Below the pieces are notes generated by a model. It saw nothing but the letters and a program-made list of their open reading frames with translations. It was not told where the DNA came from and made no database searches. The translations under genes were made by a program, and so were the position numbers. DNA of 64,000 bases from Panorpa germanica. Taxonomy: Eukaryota > Arthropoda > Insecta > Mecoptera > Panorpidae. The stretch spans positions 8,453,001 through 8,517,000 of the forward strand of contig OY783220.1 of assembly GCA_963678705.1 (NCBI GenBank). The letters are read 5' to 3'. How positions within the stretch are numbered: position 1 is the first letter of the stretch; each line of letters starts with the position of its first letter. Positions 35,614-48,330 of the stretch are shown here, one piece after another.

Positions 35614-36689
35614 TAAAAAACTATTTGTTTTAAGTATTTATTGTACTTTGCGTTGCATCCATTACCAGGTATACTCGCATATCTATTTGCTAATTTCACA
35701 AACCGATATATGTTTGGCATTTTGTTTATGATAAAGTGACTCATTGTCCTGTTATTTAATTAATCGATACGTCTGTTAAACAATTATAAACTTTATGCAG
35801 TAATAGGCGTGTACAACGGATATCCTCTGATATTATAGTGTATTATATATTTTAAACGTACGTAGTTTTATTTAAATATGTATATTTTAGCACCCTGTAT
35901 ATTGCCACACTTTAATAATAGATTGTACGTAAGTTAATTGCAGAATTTTTGTTTCAAAAAATTAAATATATATTTTACAATTTATAATATTTGTATTATA
36001 ATATCAAGGTGTCTTTAACATTGTATTCAACCAGTTCAGATGATAAATATAGTTTTATAACGATCTAGTTTTATAAACATTAAAGAAAGTTAATAAAAAT
36101 AATAAATAAAATATAATTAAAGAAAGTAAGACTTAGACTTGATATTAAAATACATAGATTAATATTTTATTACGCGTTTAACAATAAATTGTGTATAAAT
36201 TAAGTCCACTTTTTTAACATTCGACATTCACATTGAAATTTCACTTTCATAATATGTAACAAAACAATATTATATTCGTTTCTGCATATCCGCAGGCGTT
36301 TAGAAATGCCGTTACAATTTAATAACAGTGTCTTAGTTTAGCAAAACTCTCTTCATACTAACTTTTAACTATCACCATCGCTCTGTCCCAAATTACTTGT
36401 CGTATTTATGCTATATTTGATGCTTAAATGTTTGGCAAAAATATTAGTTAGTTTTATATTAATGCTAGGTTTAAAACAATGAATATTTAACAATTATAAA
36501 GATAAATGCTGTTGAATACTAGTTTTGAAGTAATCGGTGATAATTTTAAATATAAAGACTAAAATAAAAAAGAAAATTCGAAATTCTCTTCTACAATATT
36601 TGGTACAGCGTTGTAAAGGTGAACCAATGCGGTAAGGGAATATTTTATCATTTTCAAAAACTTATATTTTAATATATAATATAATATAT

Positions 36690-37255
36690 AATTATTTAAA
36701 TGCGGTTTCTCACACTTAGCTTTTTCAGAGTCGGTGTCCTCTCTAGCTCAAAATCTATTGAAATTTTGCACACTCTTTCTTTACATAAATGCCAAGGTAA
36801 CGCTGTCGAGTTTCTTTTTAATTTTAATAATTTCTTTTTAGTTTAATTTTAACGTATTTTAAAATACCAAATTTTCTGACTTTTTTCATGAAAGATCGGT
36901 ATTTTGACTTTTAAGTGCTGTAAAAAATTGAAAAATCAATAAAAAAAAAGAAAAACTAAACAGCGCTACCTGCAGAAACTTATTAACTAATGAAATCATT
37001 TTGGTTTTTCGATTTCAGAAAATCCAGTGATGAGATATGAGTGACATCGCAATGTTACTTTTTTTTGTGACGTCTGCGGAGATTCGCTGTCAATGCCTCA
37101 TTTCTTGATATTTATTTATGAAAATTTCACAAAGTATTCTTCAAATATTATTTTATCATGTAGTAATTATAGAAATAATTATATATTAACTGTGTCGTCA
37201 AAAAACATTATCGAAAATATGCTACTTTTTCATCGTTTTGACTTGACCTTAAAAA
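36690..37255 (-). repeat. family B repeat copy
   Basis: Antisense copy: TCTCACACTTAGCTTTTTCA, GTAACGCTGTCGAG, CTACCTGCAGAAACTTATTA and TCTGCGGAGATTCGCTGTCA occur in family order. Confidence 0.8.
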
Positions 37256-38610
37256 ACATTAATTTTCTCGAATTTTTTTGGACTTAATCGCATTGGTATT
37301 GCGATTATTGATATATCTTAAAATATGTTATAGTTCAAGAATCATTTTAGTCAAATTCTATTTATTTTTCACGAATGTGATACTACAATTTTCAAATATT
37401 TTATTTAAGTCAAATATTTAAGAACTCAATACCGCAATTATTTTGATCATTTCAGTTCAAATTGAAATGCAGATTTTTCGTTTCTGAACTTTTGGTTCTT
37501 GATTACGAAAAAACTATGATGAAAAACTATAGATAATTTTTATAAATAACGATTTTTTGTAAATTACTGTTTTCGGTTTATTACCAATAAACGTAAATCA
37601 TTATCAATTAAAAACTGTATTTAGAAACGGTTTTCTAAACTGTAAAAGTATTTAACTATAATGTAGTTTTCTTTCACGGGTAGAAAAAATAAATAAAAAA
37701 ATACTCACATACATTCTGATCAAATTGCGTGCTTTGAATGAAATAAAAAAGACCTATATATATATTTTGCATAAGACCGTTCATATGCAATAGCAAGTTA
37801 TAAATACATAGACCATAAAAATGACATTAGTTAATTTTAAACACAAGCACAATATAACCAACAATGACAAATAATCTACAAATAATAATACCTGATAAGT
37901 AAGAATGTCCTAATTGACAAATGTGGTTCTATATTAGGTGAATAACTTTTTTAGTACTGACATTAAGTGACCAAGAGACATGTAAAAACACTGCATGAGT
38001 CATACCAGTTTATTTGTTGTTGTAACACTGTTACAGTTAATGGCAAAAAATATGTAACTACTTTTAACGTACTTGTAACGTTGGGTACTATTAAAAATAC
38101 TCGTAATAACATTGAATTGCAAAAACTTACTTCAAAGTAAACGCTTTCTAGTAAATTAATTGTTCTTCTTCAGTAATATATTAATTAAAATTTACATTTA
38201 AAAAAATATAGACGCATATACAGAAAGGTCGTTTTATGAGTCTAATAGCTACAAAATATAACGTTTACATATAACATAAAAGATAACTTTTTTATGTTAA
38301 ATAAACATTAAATATATATAACAATGTTTAACGCAATTCTGTGTGTTTGGGATTCATTTCCAAGTTAGTGTTATACTTTCTGAGACTGGTTTTTGTTTCA
38401 CTTAATTGATTATGTGCAATAATAATCAATATTTTATTAACAGCGATCTAATATACGTATTTACATAACTCCTTAAATTGAACAGAAGAACCACCGATGT
38501 GCGGTGTAACTGGGCTGGGGCGTCCGAGATAAACGGGCCCCAAAACATAGTGTTAAAAATGAACTGTTTTATAGGGAACACATTTTTGAATCGTGGGAAG
38601 AAAAACTTCA
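37256..38610. other. no gene recognised
   Basis: AT-rich DNA; no repeat partner or domain seen apart from GC-richer text at 38490-38540 (GGGCTGGGGCG) that may belong to the element around the large palindrome. Confidence 0.4.
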
Positions 38611-38616
38611 AAAAAA

Positions 38617-39990
38617 TTTGGTAATTATTCGATATAGCTACACCTTTTGTTTTGAATCTTATAAAAAAACTATTGCATTTTCGTATATTTTATGATGCTT
38701 TTATTATAGTGAAAACATGTACAAATCACACGTAATATATCTTATACAATTTTTTTATTCAAAAATAGACAGAATTTAAGCTTAAAGTTGACTAATAAAT
38801 GTGAAATATTTACTTATATATGGAACATTGTCATTATTTCTAACCTCAAATTTGAAAATTTAACTTTAACCATGAATATTGTGTATTTCTAATTAAAAAG
38901 AGATATACTGTATATTACGTAGTGTTTTGTACATGTTTTTAGTATACAACAAACGTCATAACACATACAAAAATGCAGTAGTTTTTTAATGAGATTCAAA
39001 ACAAAAGGTGTAGCTATTGACAACTGACCACTTTGGCCACGACGCCTGGTGGTCAAAAGAAGTACTAGTTCTGGTGTGCACTTGATACACAATTTTGATT
39101 GGTTTAGTATAAATTTTTTAACCGTACGGAAAAAATGCAAGTTAGATAAATTGTAGAGAATTTAAATGCGCATCTAGCCGTACTATTTTAAAAATTTAAA
39201 AAAAATATTTTACCATAGTTTTTGTGTTTTTCTGTTTTTGACCTCACGTTTTTTGACCATAACTAGGCGACAAAATCAAAAAGTCCACGTTGTTTGTTCT
39301 ACAAGTTGTAAAACTTATTGTTTTAAACATATTTATACATTAGAAAAAAAAACACTTTTCATATAATTTTATGAAAAAAACGTGAAAAAACGTTTCGTAA
39401 ATGTTGAAAATTAATTTTTGTTGGTCCACGTTTTTTTATAAAATTATATGAAAAGTGTTTTTTTTTCTAATGTATAAATATGTTTAAAACAATAAGTTTT
39501 ACAACTTGTAGAACAAACAACGTGGACTTTTTGATTTTGTCGCCTAGTTATGGTCAAAAAACGTGAGGTCAAAAACAGAAAAACACAAAAACTATGGTAA
39601 AATATTTTTTTTAAATTTTTAAAATAGTACGGCTAGATGCGCATTTAAATTCTCTACAATTTATCTAACTTGCACTTTTTCCGTACGGTTAAAAAATTTA
39701 TACTAAACCATATACTTGTGTATCACAACGTCACTGTTTGGATTATCATTATTTTTACCACATTTTATCAAATGTCCAGCTTGCAGAATTTTTTCTGCAT
39801 TTCTAACAATTTTCTGAGCTGGATTTGATCCAACCCAGTGAAAAAGTTGGTTTAAAGAAAACATAAATAATTAAAATTCATGACACTAATTCAATGTAAA
39901 CTTATGGTTAATTCTTTGGTTGCACACCAGCAGTAGCCATGTTTTTAAGCCCCGCCTACTGGTCCGTTGTCAATATCGAATAATTACTAA
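38617..39990. mobile_element. nested inverted-repeat element around a large palindrome
   Basis: Three nested inverted pairs: GTAATTATTCGATAT at 38620 with its inverse near 39970; AGCTACACCTTTTGTTTTGA near 38637 with its inverse near 38990-39010; and the 285-base arms at 39100-39384 / 39427-39710. Beyond the right side, TAGATACGCCCCTGT (40057-40071) resembles a hAT-type terminus, but no left partner was found. Confidence 0.5.
39100..39710. repeat. near-perfect 285-bp palindrome with 42-bp spacer
   Basis: 39100-39384 and 39427-39710 are reverse complements with at most an isolated indel by eye: TGGTTTAGTATAAATTTTTT at the start matches AAAAAATTTATACTAAACCA at the end, and GACCTCACGTTTTTTGACC matches GGTCAAAAAACGTGAGGTC. 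The arms are non-coding and AT-rich. Confidence 0.92.
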
Positions 39991-42589
39991 AAATATGTTT
40001 CATTATTTACCCACGGGGTCTTAATTTGTGTCCTTGTTTCGGTTCCCCTATATGCCTAGATACGCCCCTGTCAATGTGGAGTGAATTATCAATGTACCGG
40101 TATTTTTAAAAATGGGACATGCCATTAAATTAGGCTCATGATAATATGTAGAATAATATTTCTATAATAATATATATATAATTGTGTATATATATTCTAT
40201 GCAATTTTGTAGTCAAAACAACTATCAGCAACCTGTTTCGGTGACATTAGCTTAGCTACTTATGCAATCGTACTTCACATATACAAATTCTACCTTATAT
40301 AAACAAAAAAAAACATTTTATCAAAATAAATTCAAGTATATAACCAATCTATATATAACGGTACCAGAATTAAATTAAATTAGCACAAAAAACAATAAAA
40401 ACACTAGAACATTTAATTATTTTGACACTCAAGCAAAAATTAAACACAAAATTTATATATGAACTAACACTGATTTTATTATAAAATTTAACACATATAA
40501 TTATTAATCACAACTGAATTAATTAAAATTAAAACGAAACATATAATCAATAATTAGCACTTCACATTTTGATATTATTTATTTTTCGTATTTATTCGTT
40601 ATTTCGCGTTATTACACCTCTAGTGCACCTGACACAAAGTTCGACTGAATCAAGAAAGGTATTTTATTTCACCGTTCGCTATAATCTAACGTGTGGGAAA
40701 GAGAGAGGTAGCGTGCGATGGAGATAGATATCTATTTCAATAGTAGTCAAATTATCAATGGAGTAAATGATATCAAAGTGGATATGCAATGTGCATCTTT
40801 GATTACTGAAGGAATTATCAAAAGCGTACATATTTCGAAAATTATGACTACTTTAAAATTTGTACAATTGTTCAGAAATTATTCATATTTAAAATTGAAT
40901 TTGTTGTAATTCATGTAGCGGTTTATTATAGTACAAATTATGAGAGTTCAATGTTAACTCATGCTTTAAAGAGGTTATAAGATTCGTATAAATCTACGAT
41001 GCAATGGTGCATTTTACTGTATCTTGTTCAACGTTCATGTTGGAAGAAGTTTGGGCTGTTGACCCGCGTCAAAAGGGATTTTTCTACCCCAACCACACAC
41101 TTGATCCACATGTCATGCACTGCTGCACGAATCGTCCAACAAAGGAAGGCTTTACACTTGAAAGTTTCTTTATTTACTTGAAAGTTTTTATTAAACAGTG
41201 TCAGTGTCAATAATATCAACAAATTAATAAAATAAATAAATCATTCGGATCAAACATTCGTTCTACCGTGTAGCAGGAAACTTGCCATGTCAATCTTCCA
41301 ATATTTGACTAACACAAGGTTTTCTTTACATATCTAATTCTTAAAAATTACAGAAAGTTTACAGGTCTAACTGAGCAGACTGCCTGTACACTTATCCCAT
41401 ACATTCACACTCAGGTTTACCTATACAGGCAAACCTGACAGGTAAACCGTTTTCTCTATGACCAGCAGATTCTTTTTTCATCAAAGAAATAAACAAATCT
41501 GAATACAACCTTAGTTTGTAGATGTGTTGTTTCGAATATTTGACTTAAATAAAAGAGTTTTACATAAACAAATAAATAATTTGTCATGACACGTAAAATA
41601 ACGAAATAGTATGCTTCAAGCGTATTTTGTATGACAAAATGACGTCACGCGAGAAACAGATGAACGTTATTCAAACAAAACAGTATTTATTGTACTTGAA
41701 AGTTATGTAAATATACACTGTGCAACTGTACATTCATCTACATGAATAGAAGACATTTTTTAAGGTAAGTGACAAATATATTCCAAAGATCTGTGTTAAT
41801 GTTGATATTAGAAAAATTGGGAAGTGAACCATATCTTAATTTCTATAAAATTGTACTATATTAATCATGTTCGTTATCAGGACCAATATATTAATAGTTT
41901 ATTTATAGTCACAATATTACAGAAGATATTAACTTTTAAATTTAAATCAAGACTTGCGTATACTATGCGTAACTTATAAAATGTCAATACAAGTTTTTAG
42001 CTTATATTTAATTCCGAGTTTTATCCATTTTATTATCATAAATGATTTGGTATAATTTACGTTTCTAACGAACGACGATGATGTAGCAAGTGTGTTAACA
42101 ATACATTTTAATTTAGAATTGTTTGTTTCGAAAAAAATGTACACTATCATTGTTTGTACGAGATATTTTAATAATATAATACATACACTGTATTAGCATG
42201 GGAAAAATGTAACTGTTTATAAAATGACAATCCGTTTAATATGATATGAATATTTTTATTAATAATAATCGTACATCGTACTTCATGTTAAAACTAACTA
42301 TGTATGTATTTAACCTTTATTTAATATAACAAAAATGTTATGTTAAATAAGAGATCAGATTACATAAAGAAAATGTTGGTTTCTGATTCATAAAATTGAA
42401 AATAAGAAATCAAATATTCTAATTATTTGTTTACCTATTTTTGTACAAATTCAATTACGCTAGACTGTCCTAAGAATAATTTCAAATTTATTTATTTTAA
42501 TTGTTTTTGATTTTCAGCGTTCAAATCTCCATTAGATATCATCTAACTTTGCTATAACATGATTTTAAATAAAGTGTCTTTCAATTAGA
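39991..42589. other. no gene recognised
   Basis: AT-rich. Contains the MITE D half-copy (40931-41010) and a family A end fragment (41817-41866). An open frame at 41004-41213 has mixed composition but no recognised domain and starts inside repeat text. Confidence 0.4.
41817..41866. repeat. family A terminal fragment
   Basis: ATATCTTAATTTCTATAAAATTGTACTATATTA aligns, after a degenerate GGGAAGTGAACC-like lead, with the family A left end. Only about 50 bases remain. Confidence 0.45.
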
Positions 42590-42715
42590 GCTGTCATTTT
42601 AAATCAATAGAAAAACATAACATTTTCATGAAAAGTACATGATATTTTTATTTTAATCCAAAGTACAAACTCTAAAGTTAGTAATGGAACACAATATCTG
42701 ATTCACTAATGCTGG
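42590..42715. mobile_element. second copy of the 27795 MITE
   Basis: ATTTTAAATCAATAGAAAAAC, GATATTTTTATTTTAATCCA and AGTTAGTAATGGAACACAAT follow the order seen on the reverse strand of 27795-27940. Confidence 0.55.
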
Positions 42716-42829
42716 GGTCCACACGGCAGTGTACTGCAAAAAAAACGAACACATATATAAAATGTATGTGCTACTATTTATTCGATAATATTTATACTGC
42801 AAAAAACGTGTAGTACAATGCCGAGTGAT

Positions 42830-43390
42830 CCCAGCCTAAGGCCCTCAGCACACGACGCGACTGGATGCAAACCTTAGCCCCGAATCTGCCCGAACCGAAT
42901 GTGATTACAACTGTGTTGTTAGTAAAAGAATGAACGTGTTTACGAGTAAAATAAAACACACGACACGAACATAACTTAACTGATTTGCAGCTGGTTTTGA
43001 GCATATATTCAGCGACTATATTTCTCGGTCACAGGGCATTGTTGGTTTCATACTTTTGATGATGAATTCATCAACAGAAATGTTTACGAAAAGTATTTAA
43101 ATACAATCAAATATAACACAATAGAATCCCCTGTTTTGTTATTGTTAAAAATTCTATAGTCCCGATAGACGGCTCGACATGGCTCGTGCTCGTTTTCGTT
43201 GAAAACTTCGTTTCACGTTTAGTTTGCAATCAGTCGACTAGTGTGCCTTTCCTCGTGTTTTATCTAACTCGCATACACGTTCGATCTCTCACTAACAACA
43301 CAGTTGTAATCACATTTGTCACAAGTTGTGTCACACAATATAAATTTTCAGTAGAGAATTTAAGACCAAATCCGTATATTAGTACTTAAC
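42830..43390. mobile_element. inverted-repeat element around 43.1 kb
   Basis: GTGATTACAACTGTGTTGTT at 42900, continuing through GAACGTGTTTACGAGTAAAA, is inverted at 43255-43316 (CTAACAACACAGTTGTAATC). About 70 bases of arm. Open frames in both strands come from the arms. No transposase. Confidence 0.6.
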
Positions 43391-44144
43391 TTTTTTTGAT
43401 CTAAATAAAATTGATAAAATCTCAAACTAAATTATAAATAACATCACGAATTTAAAATTAACTTTTTACATTATTATTTAATTAAAAATGTTTCAACATT
43501 TAAGTGAAACAGAGTACAAAAAAACCGTAGATTTAATTTCGAGTTTATTGAACTATTTCATGCCAAAAATAGCAACAAATTAAACCACCACATTTGATGA
43601 TTCGTAAACATCATTCATACCTGTACGTAAATCAAATGATGAATGAATGATTAATGTCACGCTTATTAGAATTGATGTTTTTCTTGCGAAACGCGAACAT
43701 CTGAGTTCAATTTATAACTGTATTCGATTTGATTGGATCGGATTGGATTGGATTGCAGCAAGTCAGCAGAATATAATAGCATATTCAATGTTAAATGTTA
43801 ATGGACCCTAGTAAATGAGAATCAGGATTTATTACATTAGCTATGCTCTAATGAGAATTTATACTGGATGATAAATATCATCGTAATGGATTTTGAAATC
43901 GAATCATTTCATTCTAAAAAGTGTTAGCGGTGTAGGGACAATGCTTATTATACTAACGGAGTAAAAAAGGGTAACAAAGGGAAGTGGCAAATAGAAAATA
44001 TTTCTACTATAGGACAGAATGATAGTACAAGAGGTAGAGAGAAGGAGAAAAGAAAGAGGAAATGTAGTGGTAGAACTGAAGTAGAGGGACGTGTTGATAA
44101 ATCAGAAATAAAATGACGGCAAACATTAAATAAGCCAAGTGTAA

Positions 44145-44202
44145 TCTTGACTTGATTATTTGACTACTAACAGCTACAAAACATTACCACAGCACTGACC
44201 TC
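44145..44202. repeat. family A internal fragment
   Basis: CTTGACTTGATTATTTGACT and AACAGCTACAAAACATTACC match the middle of the long family A subfamily; both ends are missing. Confidence 0.6.
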
Positions 44203-44269
44203 CTGTTGATAGGAAGCAAAGAATGAAGAAAGTATTTAAAAATATGCAGAACCTTTTAAGCGGTTATTA

Positions 44270-45090
44270 CTGTTAAGAGGCCAAAAAAAAGCGATTTTTT
44301 AAGAATTTTTCCTGAGAAGACTTTTAAAATTATTAATGTAAAAACTTGTACACATATTATGGTAACTTTTAACTGTATTTTAACATTTTTATATTTGTAA
44401 AAATAATAATTTTAAAGCTGCTATAGCTGATCTTCTGGAACTGCATTCCAAATGAAACAACTTACTTCTTCTGTACCGTCTAGTAGTATTTTGTAAACAA
44501 ACTCTATTCATTTTAATTGTAACATCAATTAGAAGTCATAACAATGATCGTTGTATGATGAGAGTTAACAAAAAATGGTATCTCTTATTGAGAGACCTCT
44601 CAAAAAAGGCATATTTTGGTGACCGCGATATCTCTGGACTGGATCATTTAAAACGAAAAAACCAAACGGATTTCGTTAAAGTAATGTATAATCTTGTAAA
44701 TAATCGAAAAAATAAGCGAAATAATATATTTTAACAAAATGGCGGCTTCTCAAAAAGAAAATCGATTTTTGATTTTTGAAAATTGTTTATAAAAAAAATA
44801 TTTATCGGTGAGAAAAATCCTTCGATAAATTACTAATATATATACTTAAGAAGCTTGTGTTAAAATTTGAGACTGATCGGTTCAGCCGTTTCTGAGAAAT
44901 CTTAGTCACCGATTTTAAAAACACAGTTTTCAGAAAAACGCATTGAAAGATTCAAAAGTACTATACATAGAGTAAATAAATTTTTCTTTCAACTTACATA
45001 ACTTCGAAAATAATCGCCGGATTGACTTGAAATTTTCTGTGTGTGTACTTAAATATATGTACATTACGAAAATGAAATAAAAATACAGAA
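44270..45090. repeat. family C repeat copy
   Basis: Shares TTTTTTAAGAATTTTTCCTG, TTGTACACATATTATGGTAA, AACCAAACGGATTTCGTTAA and AATTTGAGACTGATCGGTTC with 50764-51420, and the last part with 62620-62806. Non-coding. Confidence 0.75.
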
Positions 45091-45218
45091 GCGATTTATG
45101 TATGCAGCAGACTAATGAAAAAAACATATATATACCAATTAGAATTCTTTGAACTTTCTGTAAAATTACTTCTATAATAAAATACGTAATCCGAAGCAAA
45201 ATAATAAACAAGTAATGT

Positions 45219-45521
45219 TTGCAACAATGGAATGTATTGCTTCTATGTATTTTTCATATACCGATGTGCAATCCATATTTTAATTGCTGGGCTCAGTTCG
45301 CCTTCATGGCTTGTGATGGCTTGCATAGATCTCTATGTGACGTAACATCCTGCATGTTATGCCCCAGTCTGTACTCATCGAGTGCTCGAAGTATGTTCCA
45401 TACAGCGACTGCCCGCCTCTACCACAAACTGAACACAGACAAATATTTCGTGAGTAACTTTATACGGTTTTCTAAACACCAAGAATTCGAGCTAGCAAAG
45501 GTATTTGGGATAGCATGTTAA
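45219..45521 (+). other. open frame of unknown meaning
   Basis: A 100-codon frame in a GC-richer patch (WAQFAFMACDGLHRSLCDVT, then YSSSARSMFHTATARLYHK). No family recognised, no clear splice pattern and no ribosomal context. Could be an exon or a decayed mobile-element frame. Confidence 0.15.
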
Positions 45522-46947
45522 GTACGTCCACCCCGTTGTTCTGCTATTGCAAATCATTTCATAATTACAGTACGAAGGTAAGATGAGACAAATATTTACA
45601 TAATACATTTGTTAGAGCGAAACAAACACAACTCTAATCACTCAAACTTATGAAATTAAATTGTGCAGGTACCAGTATAATTCTTTTCATGTCGCATAAA
45701 TTTTACAATCAGTATTTGGTTTTTTTTTATATTTCATTATATTAGGATAATAGAGTTGTTTATTTAATTTAAATAATAGACAAGATAGGAGTATTATTAA
45801 ATTATTTATAAATATTTATCTTTTCTTATAAAAGACATGACTAATACCTGTTTTGTGCGGTATGCTTATCTTAATTCTGTTCTTTATATTACTTAAGCCT
45901 TTTATTGTATAACTGGTTTACAAAGAAGAGGAATAAAATAGGGTTTTTTGTGTTTACAGTGGTGGATCAAACACCTTTAAAACGCGAAGGTAAACCAAGT
46001 TTTGAGGCCCCAGGCAGGGGCGGAAAAAAAAATTTCCGAACAAAAAAAACAGTATTTTCGCCGTATTGTAAGCAGGTTGTAAGTAAGTATTTTTGATGAT
46101 AATTGACGAGAAATAAAATGTTATATTGGAAGTTTTATAAAAGTTAACAAGCAAGGTAAAACCTTAAAAGATATACGCAGTGATTCAAAGAAGATTTATA
46201 AAAAAAATTAAATATTTTCTTGTAAGGAAATGTAACTACTGAGTAAACAATAAAATATTTATAAAAAATATTAAATAAATAAATCGCCTGTGCCGATGAT
46301 CTATTATTATTTGTATTATACAAATAACCCCTTGAATAGTTAACAATAGTTTAAAAGCAGGACATAAATCTGAACTGCGCATCGATATAAATAAATTATT
46401 GAAATTAAAATTCTATTTTTAGAGCGTACTTAATTTGGCTTTTATATACAAGATCCGCTAAAATGAGACATGCCCCTTTTCTATATTTATTGGTACTTTA
46501 CATATTTAAAATGAATTCATAATATTCAAACGATTATTTCATTTTATGGAAATATTTTACGAGATTTTTTATCCATGAACAAGATGAGATATCTATAAGT
46601 TTGATCAATAAAACTTGAATGATTTATGTTCCAAATAATTAAAATCGATGAAGCTACAAATTTGTAATAATAATAAATGTTGTAACATAAAATATATTTA
46701 ATCAGAAATTTAATTATAATCGGGCACTTGAAATTAAATGAGCCGGAGATAACGATTAACATGATTCTGGAAATATTAGAAGTCCCGCAATTGAAATAGA
46801 TATCATAAATATACGCAAGAGCTTCGAAAGAAATCGCGAGGTCCGTAGACGACGAAAGAAAACGATTGCGACTCCAACATTTGTTGGAAGAAGTTGTACC
46901 ACACCGAAGTAACATGCAACTTCATATACCGGCATTTTTATCGGTAC

Positions 46948-47372
46948 TACTAATGGGTCCTATGTCTTAATGTCTTCAAAACTGTACCATATATTGATAA
47001 AGTTAGTTACTAGAACCTCAAATATCCAATTATTTTTTAATAACTCCTTATATGTTAAGAGATATTAACAATTAAAAAAATCATTTGGTTCCTTTAATTA
47101 TTAAAGTAATTCAACGTTATACAACATTCCAAGACATGTGATATCACGTCCGTTAAGTTGCTATCTTTTTTATACAACAGAGCGTAAAAGAGCATATTCA
47201 ACACAGAACTCTTATCTGGTACAGACCTGTTACGTCATAAATATGGCCGACATCTGTAACACTAAAACTACAATTCAAATTTTTAATTGCTATATGTCCG
47301 TCAACATTTAGATATTTATTAAAATAAAAACGCCAAATATACATTTATTAACATCAATTTCAACAGTAATAA
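46948..47372. mobile_element. family A element, short subfamily, truncated
   Basis: Starts ATGGGTCCTATGTCTTAATG, contains the hairpin block (TATACAACAGAGCGTAAAAG) and ends inside the terminal region (ACATTTATTAACATCAATTT), missing the last ~30 bases. It abuts the 3' end of the small frame at 47396-47840. Confidence 0.7.
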
Positions 47373-47395
47373 CACCCAAATCAATTCTTTAATAT

Positions 47396-47840
47396 TTATT
47401 TATTTAATTTCTTCAAGGCCATGTCCGATAATGCAAACCCAAATAGTGGCATTTTACGTCAGCCATTGTTCTTTGCCATTTGAATATAACAACAATATCC
47501 TAATGCATCGCATAGTTTTAAAGATATAATGCATCTATACGAAGTTGAATTACTTTGGACCATAAAATTCAATAAATTTAAATGAAAATCATTGATGTGG
47601 CCGATACTCAAGCAACAAATTACGGCATGACTTCCTGGACCCTGTAAAACCTGAATAATTTAATTAATGAATTATAAAAACATAATTTCATTTTGCTTTT
47701 AATTTACAAATACTACACTGTTATTTAAAATATTCTGTATCTATAAATTCGCTCAAGATATTCATTTTAAAATAAGTACAAAAAATATAGCGTACCTTTC
47801 TCAATAATATATAACTGAGAAATCTCTCGCTGTCACCCAT
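47396..47840 (-). CDS. candidate nested two-exon gene or pseudogene, unidentified
   Basis: Exon a (47796-47840) starts MGDSERFLSYILLRK and ends AAAG|GTACGC. After a 154-base intron with TTTTACAG, exon b (47459-47641) adds GPGSHAVICCLSIGHINDFH, then LNLLNFMVQSNSTS, LKLCDALGYCCYIQ and MAKNNG, ending at TGA (47459-47461). Phases agree (15 + 60 codons). The same frame continues past TGA for 20 codons (MPLFGFALSDMALKKLNK) to TAA at 47396-47398, overlapping AATAAATAAATA poly(A)-like text. The family is unknown to me. Alternatives: the last two exons of a larger gene (acceptor GTGACAG before exon a) or a pseudogene with one stop mutation. Confidence 0.4.
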
Positions 47841-48179
47841 CAAGCATCAGACACAACAACTAAGATTGTTGCTGTACATTGTATATAATATTTTTACATG
47901 CGAAAGAGAAATTCTTAATTGTCTGAAATGAATTCCATTTTGCATCTTTGTGGTTTATTTTTAAATATATCTCACTCTCTCTTGTCTCTTACAAATGGTT
48001 CAAAAATTGTACTATATATTATAACTTTAATTCCATTTTACTTTTAAAATACAAATCGCTTTAAATACAAAAAAAAAAGGAACTAATAACAACCTTTATA
48101 AACAATTAGGGTATGTTTACACAGAAGCTACAGCCAAAGTAATGGCGTTTCTGTCTGAAACACTTTTTTGAAGCGAATG

Positions 48180-48330
48180 TTAATTACGAAAAAGATAATA
48201 TTAAAAATAGAGAAACTGTTTCTAAATTAAAATCGGCTGTCAGGCGAGTCATGGACCCGCAAGTAAGGCCCGTCGTGGTTTGCAATTCTAACAAGGTCAA
48301 TAGCATGTGGTAATCTCGCATAAGCGAATT
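48180..48330. other. GC-richer patch, unassigned
   Basis: GTCAGGCGAGTCATGGACCC continuing to TGGTAATCTCGCATAAGCG stands out from AT-rich flanks. The + frame gives RVMDPQVRPVVVCNSNKVNS before a stop. Possibly a fragment of a mobile element; no partner copy in the window. Confidence 0.25.

Noticed and set aside
36213..36252. Minus-strand ATGAAAGTG as a possible bazooka MKV... first exon
   Set aside because: Continues KFQCECRM and then stops; does not match the Par-3 N-terminus.
41004..41213. Mixed-composition frame (PNHTLDPHVMHCC)
   Set aside because: Starts at the edge of a MITE D half-copy; no homology recognised, both strands partly open.
46544..46915. 123-codon minus frame
   Set aside because: GC-richer start but quickly AT-biased; the opposite strand is equally protein-like in short pieces, so no call is possible.
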